Source: JBGPHT01 sp041484525
Lineage (GTDB): Bacteria; Acidobacteriota; Terriglobia; Bryobacterales; Bryobacteraceae
Direction of reading: 5' to 3'
Assembly: GCA_041484525.1 (NCBI GenBank)
Contig: JBGPHT010000005.1
Span: 42,839-106,838 of the forward strand
DNA length: 64,000 nucleotides
In this document: positions 9,250 to 17,989 of the stretch, in pieces
Position numbering within the stretch: the stretch's first letter is position 1
How the letters are laid out: every line of letters begins with the position of its first letter
Notes under the pieces: generated by a model
Told to the model about the DNA's origin: nothing
Database searches by the model: none
What the model saw: the letters and a program-made list of their open reading frames with translations, nothing else
Translations under genes and position numbers: made by a program

Positions 9250-9288
9250 CTTATGCACTCCTCCACACTGATTCCATCGGTTGACTCA

Positions 9289-10062
9289 TTACGCCCTCCA
9301 CCGCAGCGATTCCATGGATCGCGATGCCAGGAACAGCGAAAAGAAAATCATGGAAAGGTAAAACACCACGTCCTTCGAATCCACCACGCCCTTGCTGAAG
9401 TTCTCCATGTGGGTGACGATCGAGAGGTAATTCACCACCTGCGCCGTCACCGTGCTGTCGAACGCCGTGAACCAGCTCAGCAGCCACAGCAGCAGGCTCA
9501 GGAAAAACGTGACGCCGCCCGCCACAATCTGGTTTTTCGTCATGGTCGAGACCAGCGTGCCGATCGCCAGCAGACACCCGCCTTGCAACAGCAGCCCGAG
9601 GTACGCCACGAGCACCGGCCGCCAGTCCGGCTTGCCCCAGATGAACAGCAGCGCGATGTTGATCATCGACATCCCCAGCACGCAGGTGTAGAGCAGCATC
9701 GCCCCCAGCCACTTACCGAGAATGATCTCGATGTCTTTGATGGGCGACGTCAGCAGCAGTTCGATGGTGCCCGTGCGCTTCTCCTCCGCGATCAGCCGCA
9801 TCGTGATCATGGGAATCAGGAACAGCGCGATCGTCCCCGCGAAGCCGAGCAGCGGCCGGATGATCTGCTCGTTCACGTTCATCGGCTGCTGCTGCCCCAT
9901 CATCTGGGAGCGCATGCTGAACAGCACGTAGTCGCGCGAGGCCGTATAAAATCCGAAGCCGAAAATCAGCCCGAACAGAGCCATCACCGCATAGGCGATC
10001 GGCGACGCAAAATAGCTCTTCAATTCCTTCTGGCAGATCAGGAGTACGTTTTTGACCATCAT
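9289..10062 (-). CDS. ABC-2 type transporter permease (GldF-like)
   Basis: A 257-residue protein with six likely transmembrane segments: residues about 20-40, 77-97, 123-145, 155-180, 190-210 and 232-247. Characteristic ABC-2 family sequences are KELKSYFASPIAYAV near the N-terminus and EEKRTGTIELLLTSPIKDIE in the cytoplasmic loop. It forms the membrane channel for the ATPase encoded immediately upstream (ATGATG overlapping the ATPase TGA). The substrate is not deducible from sequence. Confidence 0.9.
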   Translation of the reverse strand: MMVKNVLLICQKELKSYFASPIAYAVMALFGLIFGFGFYTASRDYVLFSMRSQMMGQQQPMNVNEQIIRPLLGFAGTIALFLIPMITMRLIAEEKRTGTIELLLTSPIKDIEIILGKWLGAMLLYTCVLGMSMINIALLFIWGKPDWRPVLVAYLGLLLQGGCLLAIGTLVSTMTKNQIVAGGVTFFLSLLLWLLSWFTAFDSTVTAQVVNYLSIVTHMENFSKGVVDSKDVVFYLSMIFFSLFLASRSMESLRWRA

Positions 10063-11057
10063 TTCTTGTCTCCCTCGACGACCTTCTCCTTGTCCTTCGC
10101 CTTGTCCTTCTCCTCGGCCTTGGTCAGTTGCAGGAAGATGTCCTCCAGGCTCAGCCCCACCGGCCGCATCTCGCTCAGGGCCCAGCCAGCATTCACCACC
10201 GTGCGCGCCAGGTCGGGCCGGATGTGCCGCCCCTGCAGGCTCTCCACCTCAAACCCCAGGCGGCCGTTCTTCGAATCCTTCATCACCACACGGCTCACTC
10301 CCGAAATCTGCTCGAGGCGCTGCTGCACCTCGGTCGGGTCCGGACGCCCGTCCGCCACATCTATTTCCATGGCCACGGCTTCCGATCCGCGCAGCCGGTT
10401 CGTCAGGTTCGAAACCGAGTCGATGGCCACCAGCTTTCCCTGGCTGATGATGATCACCCGCTCGCAGGAGTGCTCCACTTCCGACAGAATGTGGGTGCTC
10501 AGAATGATGGTGTGCTCCCCCGCCAACTGCTTCAGCAGCTCGCGGATTTCGATAATCTGCTTCGGGTCGAGTCCCGACGTCGGCTCGTCCAGCACCAGCA
10601 CATCGGGATTGTGAATGATCGCCTGCGCGATCCCCACACGCTGCCGGTAGCCTTTCGACAGCTTCCCGATCAGCTTCATCCGCACATCGCCGATGGCGCA
10701 GCGGCCCAGCACCTCGTCCACGCGCCGGTCGATATCGGCCGACGAAATACCCTTCAACCGCCCCACGAAATTCAGGTATTCCCACGTTTCCATCTCCGGA
10801 TAAAGCGGCGGCGTCTCGGGTAAGTAGCCGATGCGCCGCTTGACCTCGAGCGGATGTTCCACCACATCGAAGCCGGCTACATTCACGCTCCCCGAGGTGG
10901 GCGGCAGGAAGCAGGTCAATACCCGCATCGTGGTCGTCTTGCCGGCGCCGTTAGGGCCTAGGAAGCCCACGATTTGTCCCTTCTGCACTTCGAACGAAAT
11001 ATTGTCTACCGCGACAGTTCGGGCGTATCGCTTGGTAAGCCCTTCGACTTTGATCAT
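10059..11057 (-). CDS. ABC transporter ATP-binding protein (GldA/NatA-like)
   Basis: A 332-residue ATPase. The Walker A motif is GPNGAGKTT near residue 35, the signature is LSKGYRQRVGIAQ and Walker B is VLVLDEPTSGLDP. The region after about residue 220 is the extra C-terminal domain of the DrrA/NatA/GldA group, ending in a Lys/Glu/Asp-rich tail (KAEEKDKAKDKEK). It is the first gene of a minus-strand run that includes permease, GldG-like, DUF4340, pncB and pncA. The 156 bases between it and the divergent ZIP gene must hold its promoter; I could not identify the elements with confidence. Confidence 0.93.
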   Translation of the reverse strand: MIKVEGLTKRYARTVAVDNISFEVQKGQIVGFLGPNGAGKTTTMRVLTCFLPPTSGSVNVAGFDVVEHPLEVKRRIGYLPETPPLYPEMETWEYLNFVGRLKGISSADIDRRVDEVLGRCAIGDVRMKLIGKLSKGYRQRVGIAQAIIHNPDVLVLDEPTSGLDPKQIIEIRELLKQLAGEHTIILSTHILSEVEHSCERVIIISQGKLVAIDSVSNLTNRLRGSEAVAMEIDVADGRPDPTEVQQRLEQISGVSRVVMKDSKNGRLGFEVESLQGRHIRPDLARTVVNAGWALSEMRPVGLSLEDIFLQLTKAEEKDKAKDKEKVVEGDKK

Positions 11058-11213
11058 ATTGTTATGTCCAAGACCACATAGACGTGGTTCGTTGCCATTT
11101 GGCGCGAGGGTTGAAATTTAATCATATGAACCGCCCCGAAGTATTGTCAAATCTGACTCCGCCGCATTTCACCCCGTCTTCCGCGTCCGCCGTTATTTCC
11201 GCTACAGTAAATC

Positions 11214-11978
11214 TTGCTCCCCACAGCCGGCATCGCCCTACCCGCGCTCGCCACTGCCGTCGGTCTCGGCGGCGCTGCTCTCGGTCTCTGGCTCACCTCG
11301 GCCCGCCGGCGCGCACGCGCTGTCGTCCCCTTCAGCGCCGGAATCCTACTCGGCGTCGCCCTCTTCGGCCTGCTTCCTGAACTCGCCGTCGAACTCGGAT
11401 GGCCCCTCAGCCTCGCGCTCTTCGCCGCCGGCTACGGCCTGCTGTTCGCCGTGAATCGCTACGCCTACCCGGTCTGTCCCACCTGCGCCCACGACCACGA
11501 CCACAATGCCTGCTCAACCGAGCTGCATGGATTCGCCGGCCCGCTCATCGCCGCCGCGGCCCTGCACAGTTCGCTTGATGGATGGAGCATCGCGACGGTC
11601 CAGCTCGCCGTGCCGCTCGGACTGCGCGTCGCCGTCCCGCTGGCCATCGCGCTCCACAAGGTGCCGGAAGGCATCGCCCTCGGCGGCATCCTCCGCGCCT
11701 CCGTCAAATCGCGCTCTGCCGCCCTCGGATGGTGCACTCTTGCGGAAGGGACGACGCTCGCCGGTGGCGCGCTCGGACTGGCCCTGGCCCCGCACCTCGG
11801 CACGCAATGGATCACCTACCCGCTCGGCATCACCGCCGGCTGGCTCTTCTACCTCGGCTATCACGCGGTCCACGAAGAGTGGAAGCGCCGGGGTCCCAGG
11901 CCGGCATTCGCATCGGCGCTCAGCGGCGTGGCTGGCGCTGCCGTCATCCAGCGCGGCGCCGAGGCGTTGTTCCGTTAG
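11214..11978 (+). CDS. ZIP family metal transporter
   Basis: A 254-residue membrane protein with about eight transmembrane segments and the ZIP-family signature in the middle helices: HSSLDGWSIATV and AIALHKVPEGIALGGIL, where the His, Asp/Glu and PEG residues form the metal path. A His-rich loop (CAHDHDHNAC) precedes them and may bind the metal. A stop codon sits just before the TTG at 11214, so TTG is the first possible start. The family transports zinc, iron or manganese into the cytoplasm; the ion cannot be told here. Confidence 0.88.
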   Translation: MLPTAGIALPALATAVGLGGAALGLWLTSARRRARAVVPFSAGILLGVALFGLLPELAVELGWPLSLALFAAGYGLLFAVNRYAYPVCPTCAHDHDHNACSTELHGFAGPLIAAAALHSSLDGWSIATVQLAVPLGLRVAVPLAIALHKVPEGIALGGILRASVKSRSAALGWCTLAEGTTLAGGALGLALAPHLGTQWITYPLGITAGWLFYLGYHAVHEEWKRRGPRPAFASALSGVAGAAVIQRGAEALFR

Positions 11979-12020
11979 GACACTGCGGAACTCTTCACCA
12001 GTTTTGCGCGTACCTGCCAA

Positions 12021-12040
12021 TGCCGGTATTAATGCCGGCA
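12021..12040. terminator. Small hairpin after the ZIP gene
   Basis: TGCCGG and CCGGCA pair around an 8-base loop, inside a region with a direct repeat of AATGCCGG at 12019 and 12031. It lies 43 bases after the ZIP stop and about 110 bases before the next operon. No T-tract follows, so termination is uncertain. Confidence 0.25.
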
Positions 12041-12153
12041 CTGATGGCACGCCCCCACATTACAGGTCCAAAATGTTGCGCCGCGTCGCACCTTTTTGCT
12101 ATTGATTTACCAACGGAGTATGCAATCATACGCATGGACCTCGGGAGCCCGTC

Positions 12154-12834
12154 ATGACCAAGAAATGGTATAACTTATTCGTTTCTGTCGACACACCCTC
12201 GGGCGCAACTGAAGGCGCCGGGGATCCCGCGCAAAGCCGCACTCCGAATGCCGCGCAGATGGTGGCAGAGATCGCCGCCTCCATTCCAACTGAATCCACT
12301 TTTTCGGCGCCCGTCCGCAATCCGACATCCTTCGACGAGATCTACCACGCTGCCGAGATCCAGGTTCCGCAGCACGGATTTACGATTCAGAAGGTGGCGA
12401 CCATGCTGCAAAGCGAGCACCTTCACGGTCTGTCTCCGGAAGTCAGGCGCAGCTCTGTGCTGGTGGCCCTCGAGGCCTCCGGAGGGAAAATCGAAGACGT
12501 GATCCAGGACGCCGTCCGGCGCGATCGCGCACTCGATAGTTACGAGCGGGTACTGCAGAAATCGTTGAACGAGACCAAAGCCAAAAAGACCGAGGAGAAC
12601 CGCCAGGTGGAAGCGGAGATGAACAAGATGCTGGCGGATTACCGCGCCCGTATCCAGGCCAACAATGAAATCATCGCCAAGGAAGATCAGCGCTTTTCTG
12701 CCTGGCGGGTGCAAAAGCAGCAGGAAGAAAAGAGCATCGCCGACGCGGTTGGGTTTTTCGTATCGGAGAATCCCATCACCCTGAGTGGCCCGCCGGCAGC
12801 TCCTCCAGCCGGCCCGGCGGCCCCAGGCTCATAG
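12154..12834 (+). CDS. Coiled-coil protein of unknown function, first gene of the PspA/ABC/AAA+ operon
   Basis: A 226-residue soluble protein that I do not recognise. Residues 1-65 are Ser/Thr/Ala-rich and probably disordered. Residues about 70-130 form a compact helical section, including VATMLQSEHLHGLSPEVR. Residues about 130-200 are a long charged helix or coiled coil (ETKAKKTEENRQVEAEMNKM). The tail is Pro/Ala-rich. No signal peptide or membrane segment is visible, so it should be cytoplasmic and could pair with PspA, encoded 17 bases downstream. ATG 12154 follows GGGAGCCCG. It is likely a structural partner or regulator rather than an enzyme. Confidence 0.8.
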   Translation: MTKKWYNLFVSVDTPSGATEGAGDPAQSRTPNAAQMVAEIAASIPTESTFSAPVRNPTSFDEIYHAAEIQVPQHGFTIQKVATMLQSEHLHGLSPEVRRSSVLVALEASGGKIEDVIQDAVRRDRALDSYERVLQKSLNETKAKKTEENRQVEAEMNKMLADYRARIQANNEIIAKEDQRFSAWRVQKQQEEKSIADAVGFFVSENPITLSGPPAAPPAGPAAPGS

Positions 12835-12851
12835 ACGTCAACGGAGAAATC

Positions 12852-13583
12852 ATGTTCAATCGCTTGTCGCGCATTTTCCGATCGTTTTTCGGCTTCTTCA
12901 TCTCGGTGGCGGAGAATCCCGAGATCATTCTGGAACAGAACATCCGCGATATGAACGACCAGGTGCCGCGGATGAATGAGAGCATCGCGATGGTCAAAGC
13001 CAACGTCACGCTGCTCGAAAAGGAAGAGGCCAAGTACAAGACCGACCTCAACATGCTCACCTCCAAGGTGAAGGCCGCCATCCAGGCTGGGCGCGACGAC
13101 ATCGCCGGCGCCTTCGCGACGCAGCTCGAGCAGCTTCGCGGCTCGCTGGCGCGCACCCAGGGCCAGCTCGTCACCGCCCGCTCGGCTTTCGACAAATCGC
13201 TGGCCGTAAAACAGGCCTTCATGCGGGAGAAGGAGCGCAAGACGCAGGAGGCGCTCAATGCCATCCGCGATTACCGGCGCGCTCAGTGGCAGAAAAAAGT
13301 CGCCGACTCCATGGAGCAGTTCGAGGTCGCCGGCATCAGCCAGACGCACGAAGAGATGGTCCGCAAGATCGAGGAGCAGACCGCTGTCAACGAAGCCCGC
13401 ATGGAAATGGCGCTGGGCAATGTCGATCAGCAGGGGCTGAAGATCGAGGAAGAAGCTGAAAAGCTGCGCGCTGCCGAACTGGTGAAGCAGTTCAAAGCGG
13501 AAATGGGACTGATCTCGCCGGAACCCTCCGCGGGCTCCGTGGAAAAGACCATCGGTGGTAAAGAGGGCCAACGGACCAGTTAG
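12852..13583 (+). CDS. PspA/IM30 family membrane-stress protein
   Basis: A 243-residue, almost entirely helical protein of the PspA/Vipp1 (IM30) family. It begins MFNRLSRIFRSFFGFFISVA, an amphipathic membrane-binding helix, followed by ENPEIILEQNIRDMNDQVPR, which matches the family's P-x-x-h-h-x-Q-x-h-x-x-h-x-x start of helix 1. Long coiled-coil segments run to about residue 220. PspA proteins are bacterial relatives of ESCRT-III: they bind stressed inner membranes and form rods or rings. It lies in a tightly packed operon with an ABC transporter and an AAA+ ATPase, unlike the classical pspFABC arrangement. Confidence 0.92.
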   Translation: MFNRLSRIFRSFFGFFISVAENPEIILEQNIRDMNDQVPRMNESIAMVKANVTLLEKEEAKYKTDLNMLTSKVKAAIQAGRDDIAGAFATQLEQLRGSLARTQGQLVTARSAFDKSLAVKQAFMREKERKTQEALNAIRDYRRAQWQKKVADSMEQFEVAGISQTHEEMVRKIEEQTAVNEARMEMALGNVDQQGLKIEEEAEKLRAAELVKQFKAEMGLISPEPSAGSVEKTIGGKEGQRTS

Positions 13584-13607
13584 CGTAGTCTCGAGGAGAA
13601 TCGAATC

Positions 13608-15419
13608 ATGGCTGTGAAAATTGAAAAGGGCGGCTGGATTGTGATCTGTCTGATCGGCGTAGGCCTGGTCGGCTACAGCCTGATGAAGTACGGGATCATC
13701 GAGAAGATTGCGCCCGGCGCCAAGGTGCAGGAATCCACCGTTCCCCGCCGCGTGGATCTGCCGGCGCTCAATCCATCCCTCGCGTCGAACGTGCCCGCGG
13801 CCCCTCTACCCGGCACCTCGCCCGGTTGCACGCAGAACCCGGAAGTCCGCATGTTGGTGTGGGCCTGGAACGCCCAGATGGGTCTCATGTTTGCGAACGG
13901 CGGCGCGCAAGCCACCACCGGTAGCCTGATGTGCAAGGAGGGTGTCAACCTGCACCTCATGCGTCAGGACGATTCGGGCAAGATGCAGGAAGCTCTCGTG
14001 GCCTTCGCCACGGAGTTGAAAGGTGGCGTCGCGAATCCCACCAAGGGCGCGCATTTCGTGGACATCATGGGTGATGGCTCCGCCGCTTTCCTTAAGGGGC
14101 TCAACGACACTCTGCACCGTCTCGGCCCAACCTACATCGCGCGGGTGGTAGGGTCGGCCGGCTTCTCTCGCGGCGAAGACAAGCTGCTCGGTCCGCCCGA
14201 CTGGAAAATCAATCCAAGCGCTTCCCGCGGCAGCCTGGTGGCCGGCGTCCTGCGCGACGGCGATTGGAACATCGCCCAAAAGTGGCTGGGCGACAACGGC
14301 CTGTGCAGCAACCCCGATGAGAAGACCTTCGACGCATCCTGCATGAACTGGGTCAATGCTTCGGATTACCTGGACGCGCCCGAGAAATATATTGCCAACT
14401 ACTGCGAGGACCGGCCCGTGGTTTCCGCCGGCAAGAGAACCGGCGAGACGAAACACGTGTGCGTCAACGGAGTAGTCACCTGGACGCCTGGCGACGTCAA
14501 CGTCGCCCAGAAGCGCGGCGGGCTCGTGTCTATTGTTTCCACGCGCGAGTATACGTCGCAGATGCCCCACGTGATCATCGGCATCGATAAGTGGATGCGC
14601 GACAACCGGTCCACGGTCGAAGGCATGCTGAAAGCCATCTTCGACGGCGCCGATCAGGTCAAGTCCGTGCCCGGCGCCTTGCGTTACGCCGCCGGGGTCA
14701 GTGCCGCGGTCTACCAAGAGAAGAACTCAGACGCGTCTTATTGGGAGAAGTACTTCATCGGCACCACCGAAAAGGACAAGCAGGGAATCATGGTGGACCT
14801 GGGCGGCTCCACCGTCAGCAACCTCGCCGACAATCTGCAAGTCTTCGGACTGGCACCGGGTTCCGCCAACCTCTTCGCCGCCACCTACACGGTCTTCGGC
14901 GATGTGGTGGTGTCGCAGTATCCCAGCCTGGTGCCCAAGTATCCGCCGGTGAAGGAGATTCTCGATACCTCCTACATCCAGAACGTGGCGCAGCGCTCGG
15001 CGCCTACTACCTCGGCGCAGCAGCAGCAGTTCTCCGCCAGCGAGCCGGTGCAGAACGTGATCAGCCGCAAGGCCTGGCACATCAACTTCGATACCGGCAA
15101 GGCGACGTTCTCTCCCGGCGCCACTGCCGAGCTCGATCAATTGCTGCGCGACCTGCTGGTGGCGGGCGGCACCGCCGTCGAAGTCCACGGCCATACCGAC
15201 AACGTGGGGAATCTCGACGCTAACCAGAAGCTCTCCGAGGAACGGGCATTCGCCGTCAAGAGCTGGCTCGAGCAGCAGTCCGCGCAAAACTTCCCGACGG
15301 GACGAGTGCGCGTGTTCGCTCACGGTCCAACCAACCCGGTTGCTTCGAATTCCACCCCTGAGGGCCGCGCCCAGAATCGGCGCGTGGAGATCGTGCTGGG
15401 TACGACGGCGACCCGATGA
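13608..15419 (+). CDS. Membrane-anchored substrate-binding-like protein with C-terminal OmpA domain
   Basis: A 603-residue protein with an N-terminal membrane anchor (WIVICLIGVGLVGYSLMKYG, residues 9-28) without an obvious cleavage site. A Pro-rich linker follows, then residues about 75-480, a large domain resembling periplasmic binding proteins of nitrate/sulfonate-type ABC systems; this is inferred mainly from the permease and ATPase encoded next. The C-terminal about 110 residues are an OmpA/MotB peptidoglycan-binding domain, with INFDTGKATFSPGATAEL and HGHTDNVGNLDANQKLSEER. The design would hold an ABC receptor to both inner membrane and cell wall. Several Cys in residues 70-290 could form disulfides. 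Its stop overlaps the permease start as ATGA. Confidence 0.82.
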   Translation: MAVKIEKGGWIVICLIGVGLVGYSLMKYGIIEKIAPGAKVQESTVPRRVDLPALNPSLASNVPAAPLPGTSPGCTQNPEVRMLVWAWNAQMGLMFANGGAQATTGSLMCKEGVNLHLMRQDDSGKMQEALVAFATELKGGVANPTKGAHFVDIMGDGSAAFLKGLNDTLHRLGPTYIARVVGSAGFSRGEDKLLGPPDWKINPSASRGSLVAGVLRDGDWNIAQKWLGDNGLCSNPDEKTFDASCMNWVNASDYLDAPEKYIANYCEDRPVVSAGKRTGETKHVCVNGVVTWTPGDVNVAQKRGGLVSIVSTREYTSQMPHVIIGIDKWMRDNRSTVEGMLKAIFDGADQVKSVPGALRYAAGVSAAVYQEKNSDASYWEKYFIGTTEKDKQGIMVDLGGSTVSNLADNLQVFGLAPGSANLFAATYTVFGDVVVSQYPSLVPKYPPVKEILDTSYIQNVAQRSAPTTSAQQQQFSASEPVQNVISRKAWHINFDTGKATFSPGATAELDQLLRDLLVAGGTAVEVHGHTDNVGNLDANQKLSEERAFAVKSWLEQQSAQNFPTGRVRVFAHGPTNPVASNSTPEGRAQNRRVEIVLGTTATR

Positions 15420-16231
15420 ACGGAGTCCAGGCCCTGCCGCTGCGTTCGGAGATCGCCGCGGCCTTCCTGCCGAACCGGGCGGTGTCGCGCACCGCCATGC
15501 AGATCCTGATCGCGGCGCAGGTGCTGATTTTCCTGCTGATCTGGTGGCAGTCTCCATTTGCCGTGCTGCCGCGTCCCAACGAAGTGGTCTCGGCGCTCGG
15601 TGAGCTTTGGATGACGCAGGGCCTGGGGCCGGAGCTGTGGACCAGCTTCAAGGCTAATCTCGAAGCCATTGCCATCACCACGATCATTTCGCTGGGCTTG
15701 TCGTATTTGACGGTGCTGCCGTTCTTTCGCCCGGTGGTGACCGCCATTAGCAAGGGCCGCTTCATCGGCTTGACCGGCCTCACCTTCATCTTCACCCTGA
15801 TCTTCGGCGGCGGCCATCCGCTGAAGATCTCGCTGCTGGTCTTCGGCATGACGGTTTTCTTTGTCACCTCGATGGCGGCCGTGGTGGCCGAAATCCCGAA
15901 GGAGAAATTCGACTACGCGCGCAGTCTCCGGCTGAGCGAGTGGCAGGTGGTCTGGGAAGTGGTAATTCTCGGCACCGCCGACCAGGCAATCGAGGTCCTT
16001 CGCCAGAACGCCGCCATGGGCTGGATGATGCTCACGATGGTCGAGAGCATTTCCCGTTCCGAGGGCGGCATCGGCGCCATGCTGCTTAACCAGAATAAGC
16101 ATTTCCATCTGGCCGAAGTCTTCGCCATCCAAGGCCTGATCCTGATCGTTGGTATGACCCAGGACTACGGGATAGGCGTCACTAAGAAACTGCTGCTGCC
16201 CTACGCGGCGCTCACCTTGGAGCGCCAATGA
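15416..16231 (+). CDS. ABC transporter permease (nitrate/sulfonate-type fold)
   Basis: A 271-residue inner-membrane protein with about six transmembrane segments (first at residues 30-48). It is of the binding-protein-dependent type: FAVLPRPNEVVSALGELW at the start resembles the P-x-P-x-x-V region of SsuC/TauC/NrtB permeases. The cytoplasmic EAA-like loop is EIPKEKFDYARSLRLSEWQV. The loop is diverged from the family consensus, which may reflect a specialised role. It is coupled by 4-base overlaps to the OmpA-fused gene before it and the ATPase after it. Confidence 0.85.
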   Translation: MNGVQALPLRSEIAAAFLPNRAVSRTAMQILIAAQVLIFLLIWWQSPFAVLPRPNEVVSALGELWMTQGLGPELWTSFKANLEAIAITTIISLGLSYLTVLPFFRPVVTAISKGRFIGLTGLTFIFTLIFGGGHPLKISLLVFGMTVFFVTSMAAVVAEIPKEKFDYARSLRLSEWQVVWEVVILGTADQAIEVLRQNAAMGWMMLTMVESISRSEGGIGAMLLNQNKHFHLAEVFAIQGLILIVGMTQDYGIGVTKKLLLPYAALTLERQ

Positions 16232-17046
16232 ACTGCGAGTATCGCGGCGTCGTTCTCAAGGCGGACAACGTCTCGCTGACGCTCGGGAAAAACGCGATTT
16301 TGCGCGATCTCAACCTGGAGATTCGCGACCTTTACCGGCCCGGTAGCGTCACGGGACAGGTGGTCGGCCTGCTCGGCCCTTCGGGCATTGGCAAGACCCG
16401 CTTGTTCCGCGTCCTCTCCGGCATCGATGCGCCGAATACGGGTTCCGTGGCGATCGGGGAGCCGGGCGTTCCCGTCAAGCGCGGCATGGTCGGCGTGGTG
16501 GCGCAGAACTACCCGCTGTTCGAGCACCGAACCGTGTCGGGGAACCTCGAGCTGGCCGGCCGTAGCGCGGGCATGAGCCGGCAGGACGCATCCCAGAAGG
16601 CCGCCGCCATCCTCAAGCGCTTCGACCTCGACGAACGTGGGGACCTGTATCCGTGCCAGCTTTCCGGCGGGCAGCGCCAGCGCGTGGCCATCGCCCAGCA
16701 GTTCCTTTGCAGCGAGCACTTCGTGCTCATGGACGAGCCTTTCTCCGGACTCGACCTGATGGCGGTGGACCGGGTTTGCAAATTGATCGCGGAGGTGGCC
16801 AACAGCCACGAGATGAACACCGTGATCGTAGTGACGCACGACATCCCGGCCGCGGTGACGGTGGCCGATACCATCTGGCTGCTGGGACGCGACCGCGACG
16901 CGGCCGGTCATATCATTCCGGGCGCCAAGGTGAAGGCCACTTACAATCTGGTGGAACGCGGGCTGGCGTGGCGGGAGGGAGTCACCGAGACCGAGGAATT
17001 CGGCGAACTGGTTCGGGAAATCCGCGGCGTCTTTCCAACTTTATAG
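16228..17046 (+). CDS. ABC transporter ATP-binding protein
   Basis: A 272-residue ATPase with Walker A GPSGIGKTR (about residues 51-59), signature LSGGQRQRVAIAQQ and Walker B FVLMDEPFSGLD, followed by the H-loop VVTHDIP. The motifs are intact, so it should hydrolyse ATP. It most resembles the NrtD/SsuB/TauB group. The C-terminal tail after residue 220 is longer than usual and may contact other operon products. Its start overlaps the permease stop as ATGA and the next gene follows after 23 bases. Confidence 0.92.
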   Translation: MNCEYRGVVLKADNVSLTLGKNAILRDLNLEIRDLYRPGSVTGQVVGLLGPSGIGKTRLFRVLSGIDAPNTGSVAIGEPGVPVKRGMVGVVAQNYPLFEHRTVSGNLELAGRSAGMSRQDASQKAAAILKRFDLDERGDLYPCQLSGGQRQRVAIAQQFLCSEHFVLMDEPFSGLDLMAVDRVCKLIAEVANSHEMNTVIVVTHDIPAAVTVADTIWLLGRDRDAAGHIIPGAKVKATYNLVERGLAWREGVTETEEFGELVREIRGVFPTL

Positions 17047-17069
17047 AAGCCGCTACAATCAGAGAGTAG

Positions 17070-17987
17070 ATGCCTGACGAGAAACCCGAGATACCCGGCA
17101 CCGGATTGCGCGGGTCCATCGTCCGCGAGGCGCAGGACCTCGGCATCGACAACACCAATTTCGTCAAAGCAGCCCTCAAGTGGCAATACAACTGGATCGG
17201 CCTGGCGGGCGCGGCTGCGTTTGCCCTCGTCTCCGGTTCGGGATTTCCGCTGATCCTGGCGGCCGGCCTGGAACTCATCTACGTCAGTCTGGTGCCGCAG
17301 AGCAGCCGCTTCCGACGCCTGGTGCGCTCCTGGCAATACGCGGAGGAGAAGCGCCGAAACGACGTGAACCTGCAGGCACTGTTCCAGGAGATACCGCCCG
17401 AGATGCGGCTCCACTACGCCAAGCTGGATGAGCTTTGCCGCAGTATTCGGGAGAACTACAGCCGCCTTTCTTCCACGTCCCAAATCTTCGTGAAGGAAAT
17501 GCAGGATCGTCTGGACGGGCTGCTGCAAGGCTATCTGCGCCTGTTGAATGCGGAGCACCAGCATCTGCAGTACCTGCGCAACACCAGCCTCGATGCCATC
17601 CAGCGGGAGCACGATCTGCTGGTGCGCACACTGGCTTCGGAGCCGGCCAAGGTGCAGGAGATCAATCGTAAGCGCATCGAGATACTGGCCAAGCGCCTGG
17701 AGAAGTTCGGCAAGATCCACGAGAACTGCGAGGTCATCCACGCGCAGTGCGCCGCCACCGAGGACGTGCTCCAGTTGATCCGCGACCAGTCCGTCACGCT
17801 GCGCGATCCGCAACAGGTGAGCGATCAGCTCGAAGGCCTGGTGCATGACGTGGAGCAGACCGAGCAGACGGTGCGCGAGGTGGAGTCGATTTTCGAGCTG
17901 GCTACACCGGAGAATAGCCTCACCTTCAATCCGGAATCCTCGGATTCCAGTGTCGTCAACCGCCCGCAGACGCGCGTCCGGAACTGA
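17070..17987 (+). CDS. Membrane-associated coiled-coil protein of unknown function
   Basis: A 305-residue protein that I do not recognise. After a polar N-terminus of about 45 residues come two closely spaced hydrophobic segments (NWIGLAGAAAFALVSG and FPLILAAGLELIYVSLV), probably a membrane hairpin. Residues 85-290 are long helices with coiled-coil character, for example SRLSSTSQIFVKEMQDRLDG and EINRKRIEILAKRLEKFGKI. Both ends should face the cytoplasm, where the coil could meet PspA or the AAA+ ATPase. The C-terminus is Ser/Pro-rich. Only two bases separate its stop from the ATPase start. Confidence 0.78.
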   Translation: MPDEKPEIPGTGLRGSIVREAQDLGIDNTNFVKAALKWQYNWIGLAGAAAFALVSGSGFPLILAAGLELIYVSLVPQSSRFRRLVRSWQYAEEKRRNDVNLQALFQEIPPEMRLHYAKLDELCRSIRENYSRLSSTSQIFVKEMQDRLDGLLQGYLRLLNAEHQHLQYLRNTSLDAIQREHDLLVRTLASEPAKVQEINRKRIEILAKRLEKFGKIHENCEVIHAQCAATEDVLQLIRDQSVTLRDPQQVSDQLEGLVHDVEQTEQTVREVESIFELATPENSLTFNPESSDSSVVNRPQTRVRN

Positions 17988-17989
17988 AA

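Noticed and set aside
8743..10614. A 623-codon plus-strand open frame opposite the GldG, permease and ATPase genes
   Set aside because: Its product is Arg/His/Gln-rich without any domain, and the opposite strand encodes clear ABC proteins. It is a high-GC antisense shadow, as are the long frames at 6622-8355, 4670-5791 and 17825-19447 (minus).
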